Source: Finegoldia magna (GTDB taxonomy: Bacteria > Bacillota > Clostridia > Tissierellales > Peptoniphilaceae). From it: a stretch of 64,000 bases of DNA. This document shows positions 39,626 through 48,633 of this stretch, one piece after another; within the stretch, counting starts at the first letter, position 1, and each line of letters begins with the position of its first letter. The notes under the pieces were generated by a model, which saw only the letters and a program-made list of their open reading frames with translations, was not told the DNA's origin and did not search any database. Made by a program: the position numbers and the translations under genes. The stretch covers positions 1-64,000 of the forward strand of contig NZ_QGTH01000010.1 in NCBI RefSeq assembly GCF_003182075.1, given 5' to 3'.

Positions 39626-39672
39626 TTGACAAAAGAATTAGTCAGTGGTAACATTATGATAACAGCGTTATC
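39626..39672 (+). promoter_or_regulatory. tetR promoter with GATAAC-N3-GTTATC operator
   Basis: -35 TTGACA (39626-39631) and -10 TAACAT (39649-39654) are 17 bp apart. GATAAC AGC GTTATC (39658-39672) starts at about +1. The same 15-bp site, with GGC in the centre, occurs at 40324-40338 before the transporter operon. A site placed over the transcription start fits autorepression by the TetR-family protein. Confidence 0.8.
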
Positions 39673-39694
39673 TTTTTAGGGGGGAATGCAAGTG

Positions 39695-40303
39695 ATGAAT
39701 TTTGGAACACGTGAAAGAATATTAAGATGTGGGAAAGAGTTGTTTTTAGAAAAGGGATTCGAACAAGCCAGTCTGCGAGAGATATCAAAGATGGCTGGTG
39801 TTACTACGGGGGCTTTTTATCGAAATTTTAGTGACAAAGAGGAACTTTTTTCAGAATTAGTAGATCCGCTGGTAGAAGCTGTATTTACAAAGTATAAAGA
39901 ATTTGAAGAGAAAAATTTTCAAAATTCAGGAGATAATCACGAGAACTTAAATTCAAAAGTGAATATAGAGGGAACGATAGAGGTCAGCCTTTTTCTTTTT
40001 GAAAATAAAGAGATTTTAGAACTGCTAATTAATTGTTCAGGTGAAACAAAGTATAGCAACTTCATAGAGCAATTAACCTTAATGCAAGATGAAAGTCAAA
40101 AAAAAATAAAGAATAGAACAGGATCTAAAAATGTTATTGTTGAAAAAAGAGCGAGCATAGGAATTCATGCATTGAACCATGCAAGATTTTCTGCATTGAT
40201 AGAAATAGTTTTACATTCTGATAGTGAAGAGGAGTTAATTATAAATTCAAAGCTGATTGCTATTTTCTTCGAAGAAGGTTGGAAAAAAATAAAGAGTTAC
40301 TAA
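39695..40303 (+). CDS. TetR-family transcriptional regulator of the transporter operon
   Basis: 202 residues from ATG 39695, which is 10 bp from AGGGGGG; the earlier ATG 39686 is too close to that site. The N-terminal HTH is clear: RILRCGKELFLEKGFEQASL, REISKMAGVTTGAFYRNFSD. The ligand domain (VEGTIEVSLFLFENKEILEL region) is not recognised as a known subfamily. Identical half-sites GATAAC/GTTATC stand before its own gene and before the ECF transporter gene, so it probably represses both. The inducer could be the metallophore or its metal complex, but this is inferred from position only. Confidence 0.88.
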   Translation: MNFGTRERILRCGKELFLEKGFEQASLREISKMAGVTTGAFYRNFSDKEELFSELVDPLVEAVFTKYKEFEEKNFQNSGDNHENLNSKVNIEGTIEVSLFLFENKEILELLINCSGETKYSNFIEQLTLMQDESQKKIKNRTGSKNVIVEKRASIGIHALNHARFSALIEIVLHSDSEEELIINSKLIAIFFEEGWKKIKSY

Positions 40304-40323
40304 ATGCTCTTTTTTACCCAGAC

Positions 40324-40338
40324 GATAACGGCGTTATC
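40324..40338 (+). promoter_or_regulatory. Second TetR operator, before the ECF/ABC transporter operon
   Basis: GATAAC GGC GTTATC, the same half-sites as at 39658-39672, 21 bp after the tetR stop and 136 bp before the first transporter start. A -10-like TATATT lies just after it. Confidence 0.75.
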
Positions 40339-40384
40339 AAATATATTAAATTAATTTAGGAATACGATAATGGGGAGGAAAATT

Positions 40385-40411
40385 ATGGTGAAAATAAATC
40401 TTAGTGGATAA
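40385..40411 (+). CDS. Eight-codon leader ORF before the ECF transporter genes
   Basis: MVKINLSG followed by TAA, with a very strong GGGGAGGAAAATT ribosome site. It lies between the operator and the S-component start. It may be a leader peptide or the remaining start of a deleted gene. No attenuator hairpin was found after it. Confidence 0.3.
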   Translation: MVKINLSG

Positions 40412-40473
40412 ACAAAACTTAATAAATTAGAACAAGAAAAGAAAAACAAAAATATTAAATAAGGAGCGTTGTT

Positions 40474-41055
40474 ATGAAATTAAAAGATATTGTTCAAATT
40501 GCAGTATTAACTGTTATAGGTTTTGCTATTGGAATGGTTGTTTCAATGTTCACTGGAACATTAGGTACGATCTCACTTTATGCTTCAGCGGGATTTGCAG
40601 CCTTTGTTGTTGGACCAGTTTTTGTAATTATGGCAAAAAGGGTTCGAAAGAAAGGCGCTGCTTTTCTTTTTTGGATAGTTTACGGATTGCTGTATGCTGC
40701 TATGGGTTACTGGATCATGATTCCAATTTGTCTGATCTCTGCGATTTTATCTGAACTTATAGCTGGAGACTATTCTTCCAATACAAAAGTAGGAATAGCA
40801 TTTACAGTTGGAATGTTTATTGTGGCTATGCACCCAATCATATTTGTCAAGATTTTAGGTGTTGAAGGAATTGTAAAGTTTGCAGCTTCAATTGGTAGGG
40901 AACAAGCAGAATGGATGGCTAATTTTTACACTACTAAAAATATTTTGATAGCTGTTGCTAGTAATATCGTTTTAGAATTTTTAGCTGGTAAGTTTGGAAT
41001 CTACATCAATAATAAATTCTTTGAAAAGAGAACGGATGGGGCAATCTTGAAATGA
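40474..41055 (+). CDS. ECF transporter substrate-binding (S) component, MptD/Trep_Strep family
   Basis: 193 residues, AAGGAGCG site before ATG. About five hydrophobic helices (IVQIAVLTVIGFAIGMVVSM, GFAAFVVGPVFVIMAKRVRK, YGLLYAAMGYWIMIPICLIS). The pattern and length fit the MptD/Trep_Strep putative S components that co-occur with CbiQ and double ATPases. The S component captures the substrate; here a metal chelate is inferred from the neighbouring NRPS operon, because the family's substrates are poorly known. The stop overlaps the T-component start by 4 bp. Confidence 0.78.
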   Translation: MKLKDIVQIAVLTVIGFAIGMVVSMFTGTLGTISLYASAGFAAFVVGPVFVIMAKRVRKKGAAFLFWIVYGLLYAAMGYWIMIPICLISAILSELIAGDYSSNTKVGIAFTVGMFIVAMHPIIFVKILGVEGIVKFAASIGREQAEWMANFYTTKNILIAVASNIVLEFLAGKFGIYINNKFFEKRTDGAILK

Positions 41056-41738
41056 TAAGCTTTAAGAAAATCCAAGAAAATAATGTAAATCCTATAACTT
41101 TGTTTGTTTTAATAATTTTTACATCATTCTTGATTTTTCTTGTAAATGATAGGTTGTTTCTTTATATCTTAGTTGCAAGTTTTGCTTTACTGTTATTTTT
41201 CTCTTTTAAGGAATTTATCAAGAGGATTATTATCTATTTAGTCATGATTGGCTTGGTTAAATTAATTTCCATGACCAATATAGGACTAACCACAAATGCA
41301 TTAATAGCTCTATTGGCATTAGGATTAAGGCTATACCCTATATTCAATATAGGGTTAGCCCTAATTTTAACGAGTCCCCTAAAAATAATGAGTGCTTTAA
41401 GAAAAATAAAAGTCACTAACAATATAAGCATTGCTCTTGTGACAGCCTTAAGATATTTAGGTGAACTGAGATTAAGAATGAAAGAAATTAAGAATGGCAT
41501 GAAGGTACGTGGATTTAGAGCAAATGTTTTTCGACCAGTATATTCATTTGAATTATACTTGATTCCTTTAATTTACAAATGCCTCCATATAAGTGAAACC
41601 TTAACTTCTTCAATTATTTCACGAGGAATTGAGTATGAAGGGGATAAAACAAGCTATAGATCAATAAGATTTGGTTTGATAGACCTTGTCTTCATAGGAA
41701 TATTCACAGGGATATTAATTGCATGGAGGTTGACATGA
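41052..41738 (+). CDS. ECF transporter transmembrane (T) component, CbiQ family
   Basis: 228 residues with four to five hydrophobic helices and the cytoplasmic coupling motifs MKVRGFRAN and IISRGIEYEG, the two X-R-G signatures by which T components contact the ATPases. Overlaps both neighbours by 4 bp (ATGA), so S, T and AA' are made together. Confidence 0.85.
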   Translation: MISFKKIQENNVNPITLFVLIIFTSFLIFLVNDRLFLYILVASFALLLFFSFKEFIKRIIIYLVMIGLVKLISMTNIGLTTNALIALLALGLRLYPIFNIGLALILTSPLKIMSALRKIKVTNNISIALVTALRYLGELRLRMKEIKNGMKVRGFRANVFRPVYSFELYLIPLIYKCLHISETLTSSIISRGIEYEGDKTSYRSIRFGLIDLVFIGIFTGILIAWRLT

Positions 41739-43195
41739 AAGTAATAGAAGCAACTATAAAAAGTTTTAAATACGAAAACGATACTAAAGAGACATTGAAG
41801 GAGATCAATTTAAATATTGAAGAAGGAGAACTTGTTGTAATAACAGGTTTGTCAGGTTGTGGAAAAACTACTCTCACCAGAGTTTTAAATGGTCTTGTCC
41901 CTCATCATTATGGCGGTAATTTAATTGGTGAAGTTAAGCTTCTTGGCCAGAATATTCTAGACTATAGAAAAGGTGAAATTGCAAAGCATATTGGTAATGT
42001 TTTTCAAAACCCTAGTGATCAGTTTTTTGCCACTGTTGCAGAAGACGAAGTCGCTTTTGTAGGTGAAAATCTTGGCATGGAGTATGAAGTTTTAAAGGAG
42101 AGAACGAAACAAGCCTTTCGAGAAATGAAAATAGATAATTTGCTGGACAAAAAACTATCAGAGCTATCAGGAGGGCAGAAACAAAAAGTTGCCATAGCTT
42201 CTACATTAATTTACGACACGAAGATTATTTTCTTTGATGAACCCTCATCGAATTTAGACTTCCAAGGCATTGCTCAATTTGTGGAAATCATAAAAGATCT
42301 TAAGAAGATGGGAAAAACACTTGTTATTGTAGAGCATAGACTTTTTTATTTAAGAGACCTTTATGACAGATTACTTTATATGAAAAACGGAAGAGTAGTT
42401 AAAGAATTTGGAAAGGGCAGATTAACTGAAGTAGATTGTAAGGAAAACAACCTAAGGAGTATTAATTACGAAAATCTTGTTAGTGAGAATGCAACCTCTT
42501 TTAAAGAAAAAACTGAAGAGATTAACAAATTAAATATATCTATAGGAAAAAGAACTTTGATTGAGAATCTTTCCTTTGAATTGCATAGAAATGAAATCAT
42601 GGCTATTGTCGGTGCGAACGGCATTGGAAAAACAACGTTAGCAAGAACTTTAGCTGGTTTAATTAAGTCGAAAGGTTCTATAAGCTTTGGGGCTTATAGA
42701 AGGGAAAGACTAAAGAATGCTTATTACATGATGCAAGATGTAGACTATCAAATATTCTTTGATACAGTGGAGAATGAACTAATACCAAAAAATAGATTAC
42801 AAGATGATAATTATCTAGTGCAAGTTAAAAATTATTTAGAGCAAATTGATTTATGGGATAAAAGATTGGAGCATCCACAAAACTTATCTGGAGGCGAGAA
42901 ACAAAGGTTATCGTTAGCGACTTCTTTTTTGAGTGAAAGAAAAGTAATAATCTTAGATGAACCAACATCGGGGCTTGATTATAAACGAATGGCGGAAATA
43001 TCCACATCAATAAGAGATTACGCTAAATATCACCCTGTTATTATAATAACGCATGACCTAGAGCTTATATTTAAGACTTGCAACACAATTTTAATGTTAA
43101 ATAAAGATTCATTTAAAAAGATTAAGACTTATGGTAACGAAAAAGCCATATTAAATTTTTTAACTAATGAATCCTTATATGAGGAGGTTATTTAA
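41735..43195 (+). CDS. ECF-type transporter, two ABC ATPase domains fused (A-A')
   Basis: 486 residues from ATG 41735, which has GGAGG six bases upstream; the ATG at 41723 lies inside that ribosome site and is rejected. First ATPase: GLSGCGKTTLTRVL, VFQNPSDQFF, LSGGQKQKVAIAS, IIFFDEPSSNLD. Second: GANGIGKTTLARTL, MMQDVDYQIF, LSGGEKQRLSLAT, VIILDEPTSGLD. The fused arrangement is common for MptD/CbiQ-type systems of anaerobes. It drives uptake with the S and T components. Confidence 0.9.
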   Translation: MKVIEATIKSFKYENDTKETLKEINLNIEEGELVVITGLSGCGKTTLTRVLNGLVPHHYGGNLIGEVKLLGQNILDYRKGEIAKHIGNVFQNPSDQFFATVAEDEVAFVGENLGMEYEVLKERTKQAFREMKIDNLLDKKLSELSGGQKQKVAIASTLIYDTKIIFFDEPSSNLDFQGIAQFVEIIKDLKKMGKTLVIVEHRLFYLRDLYDRLLYMKNGRVVKEFGKGRLTEVDCKENNLRSINYENLVSENATSFKEKTEEINKLNISIGKRTLIENLSFELHRNEIMAIVGANGIGKTTLARTLAGLIKSKGSISFGAYRRERLKNAYYMMQDVDYQIFFDTVENELIPKNRLQDDNYLVQVKNYLEQIDLWDKRLEHPQNLSGGEKQRLSLATSFLSERKVIILDEPTSGLDYKRMAEISTSIRDYAKYHPVIIITHDLELIFKTCNTILMLNKDSFKKIKTYGNEKAILNFLTNESLYEEVI

Positions 43196-44911
43196 ATGGG
43201 CTTAATTAAGCAATATGTAAAAAAAAGAAAGGGAAGTTATTTCGCTTCCATTTTACTAGCTATCATAGGCGTGGTTGCTAGCCTTTTTTCCTACATTTAC
43301 ATGGCCGAAATTATAGTTAGCCTAATAGGTGGTAATGGAACAACAAAATATTATCTAAATACATGTTTAATGATTCTTCTAATGTTTGTCATTAAAGAGA
43401 TTGCTTCATGTGTCTCTACGATGATATCTCATACAGCAACATTCCAAGCACTTGGAGAAATCAGAAGGGACATTTCAAACAAGTTATTTAAGATGCCCTT
43501 GGGCGATGTGATGTCCAGATCATCTGGAGAATTAAAAAATATTATGGTGGAACAGGTAGATAGCATGGAAACATCCCTTGCCCACCTAGTGCCAGAGTTT
43601 ACAGCTAATTTAGTAGGACCTGTCGTACTCTTAGTCTACATGTTTATCCTAGATTGGAGGTTGGCTCTCTTATCACTCGTGCCCTTTGTCATTGGCATGT
43701 CCATTATGATGAGTGTTATGAATGATAGTTACAAGGAAATGTTTGGAAAATCCGTAGCTATTGGACAAAGAATGAATAACTCAATTGTGGAATATATCAA
43801 TGGGATTGAAGTTATTAAAACTTTTAACCAAGGCGATAATTCATATGAGAAATATTCCGATGCAGTTTATGACAACGCCCAGTTTTATTATGACTGGATG
43901 GGTCAAACCATGACTAAGGTGGCCATCGGTCGATTACTATCGCCTATGGGTATTCTAACCATTATTCCCTTTGGAATTCTTTTCTATCTTCATGGAAGCA
44001 TTGCTCTACCAAGTTTAATCACCTTGATTGTCTTATCTTTTGCAACAGTATCAAGCATCGTAAAGATTATGAACTATATGGATGACTTATCTAGAATATC
44101 AACCATAACAGGAGAAATTGGAAAGATATTAGACTCCAGAGAGTTAGAAAACAGGGAGCAAAGCAAAGAGATCAAGGGATATGACATTGAACTTAAAAAT
44201 GTAGACTTCTCCTATGATGGAGAAAAGAAAGTCATTGATGATATCTCTTTAAAAATTGAAGAAGGAAGCACTTCAGCTCTCGTTGGGCCGTCTGGTTCGG
44301 GCAAATCTACTTTGGCAAAACTGATTGCAGGATTCTGGAATGTGGACAAAGGGATAATAAAAATAGGTGGTGTGGAAACAAGAGATATGTCACTAGAAAA
44401 ACTCTCTTCATTAATTTCCTATGTATCTCAAGACAACTTCCTCTTTGATATGTCTGTAAGAGAAAATATACGTACAGGTAGAAAAGATGCAAGTGATAAA
44501 GAAGTAGAAGAAATTGCCAAGAAATCAGGTTGCCATGACTTTATTATAAACCTAACTGATGGTTATGACACCATCGTTGGGGAAGGTGGAGGACACTTAT
44601 CTGGTGGAGAAAGACAAAGAATATCTATTGCAAGAGCAATGCTTAAAGATGCTCCTATCGTTATCTTAGATGAAGCCACTTCCTATATTGACCCAGAAAA
44701 TGAAGCGGTTATTCAAGAGGCCATTAGAAACCTAGTTAAAGGTAAAACCCTTCTTATCATTGCTCATAGGTTAAAAACGATTACAGATTCCGACCGAATT
44801 TTTGTCATCAAAGACGGAAAACTGGACAGCTTTGGCACCCAAGAAGAACTGGTTCAAAAATCTGAAGTGTACAAACAAATGGTCGAAGCAAGTCGAAAGG
44901 GGGAAGAATAA
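43196..44911 (+). CDS. ABC transporter permease-ATPase, half of a YbtP/YbtQ-like pair
   Basis: 571 residues. Six-helix type IV (exporter-fold) membrane domain (about 1-310, e.g. YFASILLAIIGVVASLFSYI) and an ATPase domain with GPSGSGKSTLAKLIAG, YVSQDNFLFD, LSGGERQRISIARAML, VILDEATSYID and AHRLKTI. In yersiniabactin (YbtPQ) and mycobactin (IrtAB) systems, exporter-fold ABC pairs import the ferric siderophore. This pair lies next to an NRPS metallophore operon and an ECF system, so import is the favoured guess; export is not excluded. One-base overlap with the partner gene (AATGA). Confidence 0.85.
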   Translation: MGLIKQYVKKRKGSYFASILLAIIGVVASLFSYIYMAEIIVSLIGGNGTTKYYLNTCLMILLMFVIKEIASCVSTMISHTATFQALGEIRRDISNKLFKMPLGDVMSRSSGELKNIMVEQVDSMETSLAHLVPEFTANLVGPVVLLVYMFILDWRLALLSLVPFVIGMSIMMSVMNDSYKEMFGKSVAIGQRMNNSIVEYINGIEVIKTFNQGDNSYEKYSDAVYDNAQFYYDWMGQTMTKVAIGRLLSPMGILTIIPFGILFYLHGSIALPSLITLIVLSFATVSSIVKIMNYMDDLSRISTITGEIGKILDSRELENREQSKEIKGYDIELKNVDFSYDGEKKVIDDISLKIEEGSTSALVGPSGSGKSTLAKLIAGFWNVDKGIIKIGGVETRDMSLEKLSSLISYVSQDNFLFDMSVRENIRTGRKDASDKEVEEIAKKSGCHDFIINLTDGYDTIVGEGGGHLSGGERQRISIARAMLKDAPIVILDEATSYIDPENEAVIQEAIRNLVKGKTLLIIAHRLKTITDSDRIFVIKDGKLDSFGTQEELVQKSEVYKQMVEASRKGEE

Positions 44912-46647
44912 TGATTAAAGTATTTAAAAAGATATGGAATTTTTCCCAAGAAGAACAAGGTTATATCCGAAGATCCATTATTGCAGGCTTCTTCCATGCT
45001 ATCTTTAATGCCCTTCAATTTGGTGCCATTTACTATATGCTGATTGCTATATTCAGCCAAAGGGTAAGTACACAAACTATTTGGATTTGTTTAGGTATAT
45101 TACTTGTTTCACTGATTGGGAAAATTGCTACACAAAAGATTTCACAAATGAATCAAACCCATGCGGGCTATTTTATGGCTGCTCATAAGAGAATTGAAAT
45201 TGGGGAAAAGATTAAAAAAGTACCGATGGGATTTTTCTCAAGCTACAGTCTTGGCAGATTAACAACCATCGCAACAACAAGCTTAAGTCAGGCGGAACAA
45301 TGGATTCCTATGCTTTTGGTTTTAGTACTCGGTGGCATTCTCAACACCTTGATATTTGTCCTCGGTACTTTCATTTTCAATCAAAAGATTGGTCTTGTGG
45401 CGGTGGTTGGTGTTATTGTGTTCTTCATTGTAACTTCTCTAATGGAAAAGAAGTCTACAAAAAATGCAAAGAAGATGACCGAAACACAAACAGAATTAAC
45501 AAAGCAAGTTTTAGCAGCCATTCAAGGCATGCAGGTGATTAAGTCCTATAATTTAGCAGGTACAAACAATAGAAAGCTTGAAAAATCGATTAAGGACACC
45601 TCATCTCTTTTATTGAAGCTTGAAAAAAGTGTTCAGCCCTATATTGTTACACAAAGAATCGTTATGGGCATTACAACCGTTGCTATGACTTATCTTTCTA
45701 TCAAATTGAATTTAGCTGGAGACTTGCCATTGGCAGAAACCATCCTTATGATTATTGCCAGCTTTATCATCTTTGAAGGCTTAGTTGGAGCAGGTTCAAA
45801 TATGGCCATTTTAAGGGCAGCAGAAAATGCTATAGATTCCGTAGATTTTGTCAATGAAATTCCAGACATGAAAGAGGGAACAGAACGCACACCCATTCAA
45901 AATCACAATATTGAATTTAAAGACGTATCTTTCTCCTATGACCAAAGACCGATTCTTAAAAATGTGTCTTGTGCAATCAAAGAAAATACAATGACGGCTA
46001 TTGTTGGACCATCTGGTTCAGGTAAAACGACCTTCTGCAACCTCATTGCTCGTTTCTGGGATGTAGATTCTGGACAAATTAGCATTGGTGGTAAGAATAT
46101 CAAAGACTACACCATTGAAAACTTAATGAACAATATTTCTATGGTGTTCCAAAATGTCTATCTCTTTGAAGATACCATCGAAAACAATATTAAATTTGGC
46201 AAACAAGATGCAACGAAAGATGAAATCATTGAAGCAGCTAAAAAAGCACAATGCCACGACCTCATTATGACACTTCCTCAAGGTTATCAAACCATGATTG
46301 GAGAAGGTGGAGCAAGTCTATCAGGTGGTGAAAAGCAAAGAATATCCATCGCCAGAGCTATGCTAAAAGATGCACCAATTATTATCTTTGACGAAGCTAC
46401 AGCCAACATTGACCCAGAAAACGAAGACAAGTTAAAAGAAGCCATAGAGTCTTTAACAAAAGATAAGACCGTTATTATGATTGCCCACAGACTAAAAACC
46501 ATTAGAAATGCGGATCAAATTCTGGTCTTAAATCAAGGCAATATTGTCGAACGAGGAGACCATGAAACTCTTATGGCATATGGTGGACTCTATAAAGACT
46601 TGATTAAAGCCAAGAAGGTATCTGAAAGTTGGAAATTGAATAATTAG
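44911..46647 (+). CDS. ABC transporter permease-ATPase, second half of a YbtP/YbtQ-like pair
   Basis: 578 residues, same layout as its neighbour: membrane domain (about 1-320; IIAGFFHAIFNALQFGAIYY, LVLVLGGILNTLIFVLGTFI) and ATPase with GPSGSGKTTFCNLIAR, VFQNVYLFED, LSGGEKQRISIARAML, IIFDEATANID and AHRLKTI. Both ATP sites look complete in sequence. GGGGGAAGAATA ribosome site. Forms a heterodimer with the preceding product by analogy with YbtP/YbtQ and IrtA/IrtB. Confidence 0.85.
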   Translation: MIKVFKKIWNFSQEEQGYIRRSIIAGFFHAIFNALQFGAIYYMLIAIFSQRVSTQTIWICLGILLVSLIGKIATQKISQMNQTHAGYFMAAHKRIEIGEKIKKVPMGFFSSYSLGRLTTIATTSLSQAEQWIPMLLVLVLGGILNTLIFVLGTFIFNQKIGLVAVVGVIVFFIVTSLMEKKSTKNAKKMTETQTELTKQVLAAIQGMQVIKSYNLAGTNNRKLEKSIKDTSSLLLKLEKSVQPYIVTQRIVMGITTVAMTYLSIKLNLAGDLPLAETILMIIASFIIFEGLVGAGSNMAILRAAENAIDSVDFVNEIPDMKEGTERTPIQNHNIEFKDVSFSYDQRPILKNVSCAIKENTMTAIVGPSGSGKTTFCNLIARFWDVDSGQISIGGKNIKDYTIENLMNNISMVFQNVYLFEDTIENNIKFGKQDATKDEIIEAAKKAQCHDLIMTLPQGYQTMIGEGGASLSGGEKQRISIARAMLKDAPIIIFDEATANIDPENEDKLKEAIESLTKDKTVIMIAHRLKTIRNADQILVLNQGNIVERGDHETLMAYGGLYKDLIKAKKVSESWKLNN

Positions 46648-46659
46648 GAGAGTGACCTA

Positions 46660-47997
46660 ATGAAGGAAAAAGAAGATAAATTATTAAAAGAAAAACCCTT
46701 TAAGCTTATGTTGGAGCTTTCAGTCCCTGCCATTATAGGTATGGTGATTATTGGCTTATATCCCTTAATGGATGGGATTTTTGCGGGACAAATTCTAGGA
46801 AATCAAGCAATGACAGCAGTCGGCATAGCTATGCCTATGACCTTTATTAACTCGGGTATATCTACGCTGATAGGAGTTGGTTCTGCATCAATACTGTCCA
46901 GAGCTATTGGACGTAAAGATCAACAAACAATAGATAAGATAATGAATAATCTCTTGTTTTGGGTGGTTTTATTATCAGCCATTGTTACTGTACTGGGACT
47001 TGTATTTACCGACCAGTTACTCTCTATTATGGGAGCAACACCAGACATACAGGCTCTTGCAGTAAGGTATATGAAAATTATTTTCATAGGCTCATTCTTT
47101 GTCAACTTTACACAAGCTTCTAATATGGTTATTCGTGGTGAAGGATTGATGAAAGATGCCATGATAATAATGGGAACAGGAGCTTTAATAAACATTATAT
47201 TAGACCCTATTCTCATGAAAGCAATGGGTGATAAAGGAATAGAAGGAGCAGCAATTGCTACGGTTACTGCACAAATACTCCAAGCCATAATGACAATTTT
47301 CCACTTTAAAAAGAAAAGTAAGATTGTACAGATAAAGGGAATAAAAGCGGATAGAACACTTTATAAAGAGATGTTTGCTATTGGAGTATCTGCAATGTTA
47401 ATGCAGGTATTATCTATCATACAACAGACTCTTTTATATAATTCCGCTTTTGCAAATGGTGGGGAAAGTGCTGGATCAATTATGGCCGCATCTCTTAGAG
47501 TATTCTCTTTCTCATTTATCCCATTATGGGGTATGAGCCAAGGTTTACAACCAGCGATAGGAGCGAACATTGGAGCTAAAAACTATGATAGGGTAAAAAG
47601 AGTATTTAAGGTATTCTCTCTAAGTTCAGTAGTATTAGCAGCTTTGTTTTGGATACCGTCCTTAATATTTTCAGAAAAGCTTCTAGGATTATTTGGGATA
47701 GAGGGACAAACTTTAATCCAAGGTATACCAAGTTTTAGAATTTTCTATAGTGTCTATATAACCTACGGAATTATGATTATGTGTATTACATTTTTCCAAG
47801 CTATAGGAGATGGAAAATCAGCAGGGCTACTCGTTATGCTGAGACAAATCATATTGTTTGTGCCTGCAATCTTTATACTTCCTAAATTGCTTGGACTTAC
47901 AGGTGTATGGTTAGCCGAGCCAATCACAGACTTTATTGTTTTTGTATTAGGCGTTTGGAGATATAAAAAAACAGTAGCAAAGCTTCAACAGGAATAG
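46660..47997 (+). CDS. MATE-family efflux transporter
   Basis: 445 residues with about twelve hydrophobic helices; start LKEKPFKLMLELSVPAIIGM and GVGSASILSRAIGRKD are typical of the NorM/DinF MATE family, and the internal repeat shows in GMSQGLQPAIGANIGAKNYD. MATE pumps exchange Na+ or H+ for organic cations or natural products. Being in the same operon as the metallophore importers, it may export the metallophore or its by-products. Twelve bp after the ABC gene. Confidence 0.88.
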   Translation: MKEKEDKLLKEKPFKLMLELSVPAIIGMVIIGLYPLMDGIFAGQILGNQAMTAVGIAMPMTFINSGISTLIGVGSASILSRAIGRKDQQTIDKIMNNLLFWVVLLSAIVTVLGLVFTDQLLSIMGATPDIQALAVRYMKIIFIGSFFVNFTQASNMVIRGEGLMKDAMIIMGTGALINIILDPILMKAMGDKGIEGAAIATVTAQILQAIMTIFHFKKKSKIVQIKGIKADRTLYKEMFAIGVSAMLMQVLSIIQQTLLYNSAFANGGESAGSIMAASLRVFSFSFIPLWGMSQGLQPAIGANIGAKNYDRVKRVFKVFSLSSVVLAALFWIPSLIFSEKLLGLFGIEGQTLIQGIPSFRIFYSVYITYGIMIMCITFFQAIGDGKSAGLLVMLRQIILFVPAIFILPKLLGLTGVWLAEPITDFIVFVLGVWRYKKTVAKLQQE

Positions 47998-48017
47998 TAA
48001 TAACTGAGGAGGAAATA

Positions 48018-48116
48018 ATGACAAGAAAAAATCTTATGATAGGAATAACGGCATTGGGACTTGTGTTAGTTTTGGCAGGTAAAAAGGTGATAGATTGCAA
48101 AAGAACGAGAGTTTAA
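48018..48116 (+). CDS. Small single-span membrane protein
   Basis: 32 residues: MTRKNLMIGITALGLVLVLA forms one helix, followed by a basic tail (GKKVIDCKRTRV). GAGGAGGAAATA is an excellent ribosome site. It follows the MATE gene by 20 bp and lies before the operon's terminator, so it is probably its last gene. No family recognised; a small transporter-associated subunit is possible. Confidence 0.55.
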   Translation: MTRKNLMIGITALGLVLVLAGKKVIDCKRTRV

Positions 48117-48152
48117 GATAGATAAATTTTCTGAAAATATTAAAATCAATAG

Positions 48153-48190
48153 AACTTGGCAGAGAGTTTTTTCAGCCAAGTTTTATTTTA
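48153..48190 (+). terminator. Terminator at the end of the transporter operon
   Basis: AACTTGGC (48153-48160) and GCCAAGTT (48175-48182) with a T-rich tail. A near copy lies at 49201-49239. Confidence 0.75.
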
Positions 48191-48214
48191 AATAAGAAAG
48201 AAGAAGAGGCAGAT

Positions 48215-48633
48215 ATGAAAAAAAGAAGACTAGATAAAAGTACAAAAAAACGAAAAATCTGTGAAGCTTCGAAAAAATGTTTGTAGAAAAGGGATTTAAA
48301 AATACTGTAATCACCGATATTATGAACGATTCAAGACTTTCTACTGGTGGCATATATCATCATTATAAAAGTACAGATGAAATCTTATATGACATCATCG
48401 AAGAAGACTACAAGAAACTAGAAGATTATTTAGATGAACTATTAAGCGTCAACAAAAATACCATGGAGCCTAAAAGGCTGGCAGAAATTATTGCCGAGAA
48501 GGTACTAGAAGGTATCGCCTACATTCCAATATACACGATGTTTTTGTGTGAACTTAATGAAAGCGAAAAATTAAAAAAATTGTTTTATGAATTAAAAAAG
48601 AAGACAATTCAAAAGCTTAGAGAATATATATAA
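48215..48633 (+). pseudogene. Frameshifted and C-terminally short TetR-family regulator
   Basis: From ATG 48215 the frame gives MKKRRLDKSTKKRKICEASK and stops at TAG after a run of six A (48271-48276). One more A would give KKMFVEKGFKNTVITDIMND, the standard TetR helix-turn-helix, and the frame then continues to TAA 48631-48633. The total would be about 140 residues, while TetR proteins usually have about 190, so the ligand domain is also cut (ends at KLREYI). Either a decayed gene or a homopolymer miscall plus a real truncation. It is not linked to the intact TetR at 39695 by close similarity beyond the HTH. Confidence 0.75.

Noticed and set aside
45300-45542. 80-codon ORF within the second ABC gene
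   Set aside because: Out-of-frame shadow with no ribosome site and no family-like content, unlike the TnpV-like overlap at 6183.
46660-47997. MATE gene as an antibiotic resistance cargo gene
   Set aside because: It is in one run with the metallophore transporter genes and no resistance gene is nearby; the family alone does not show drug resistance.
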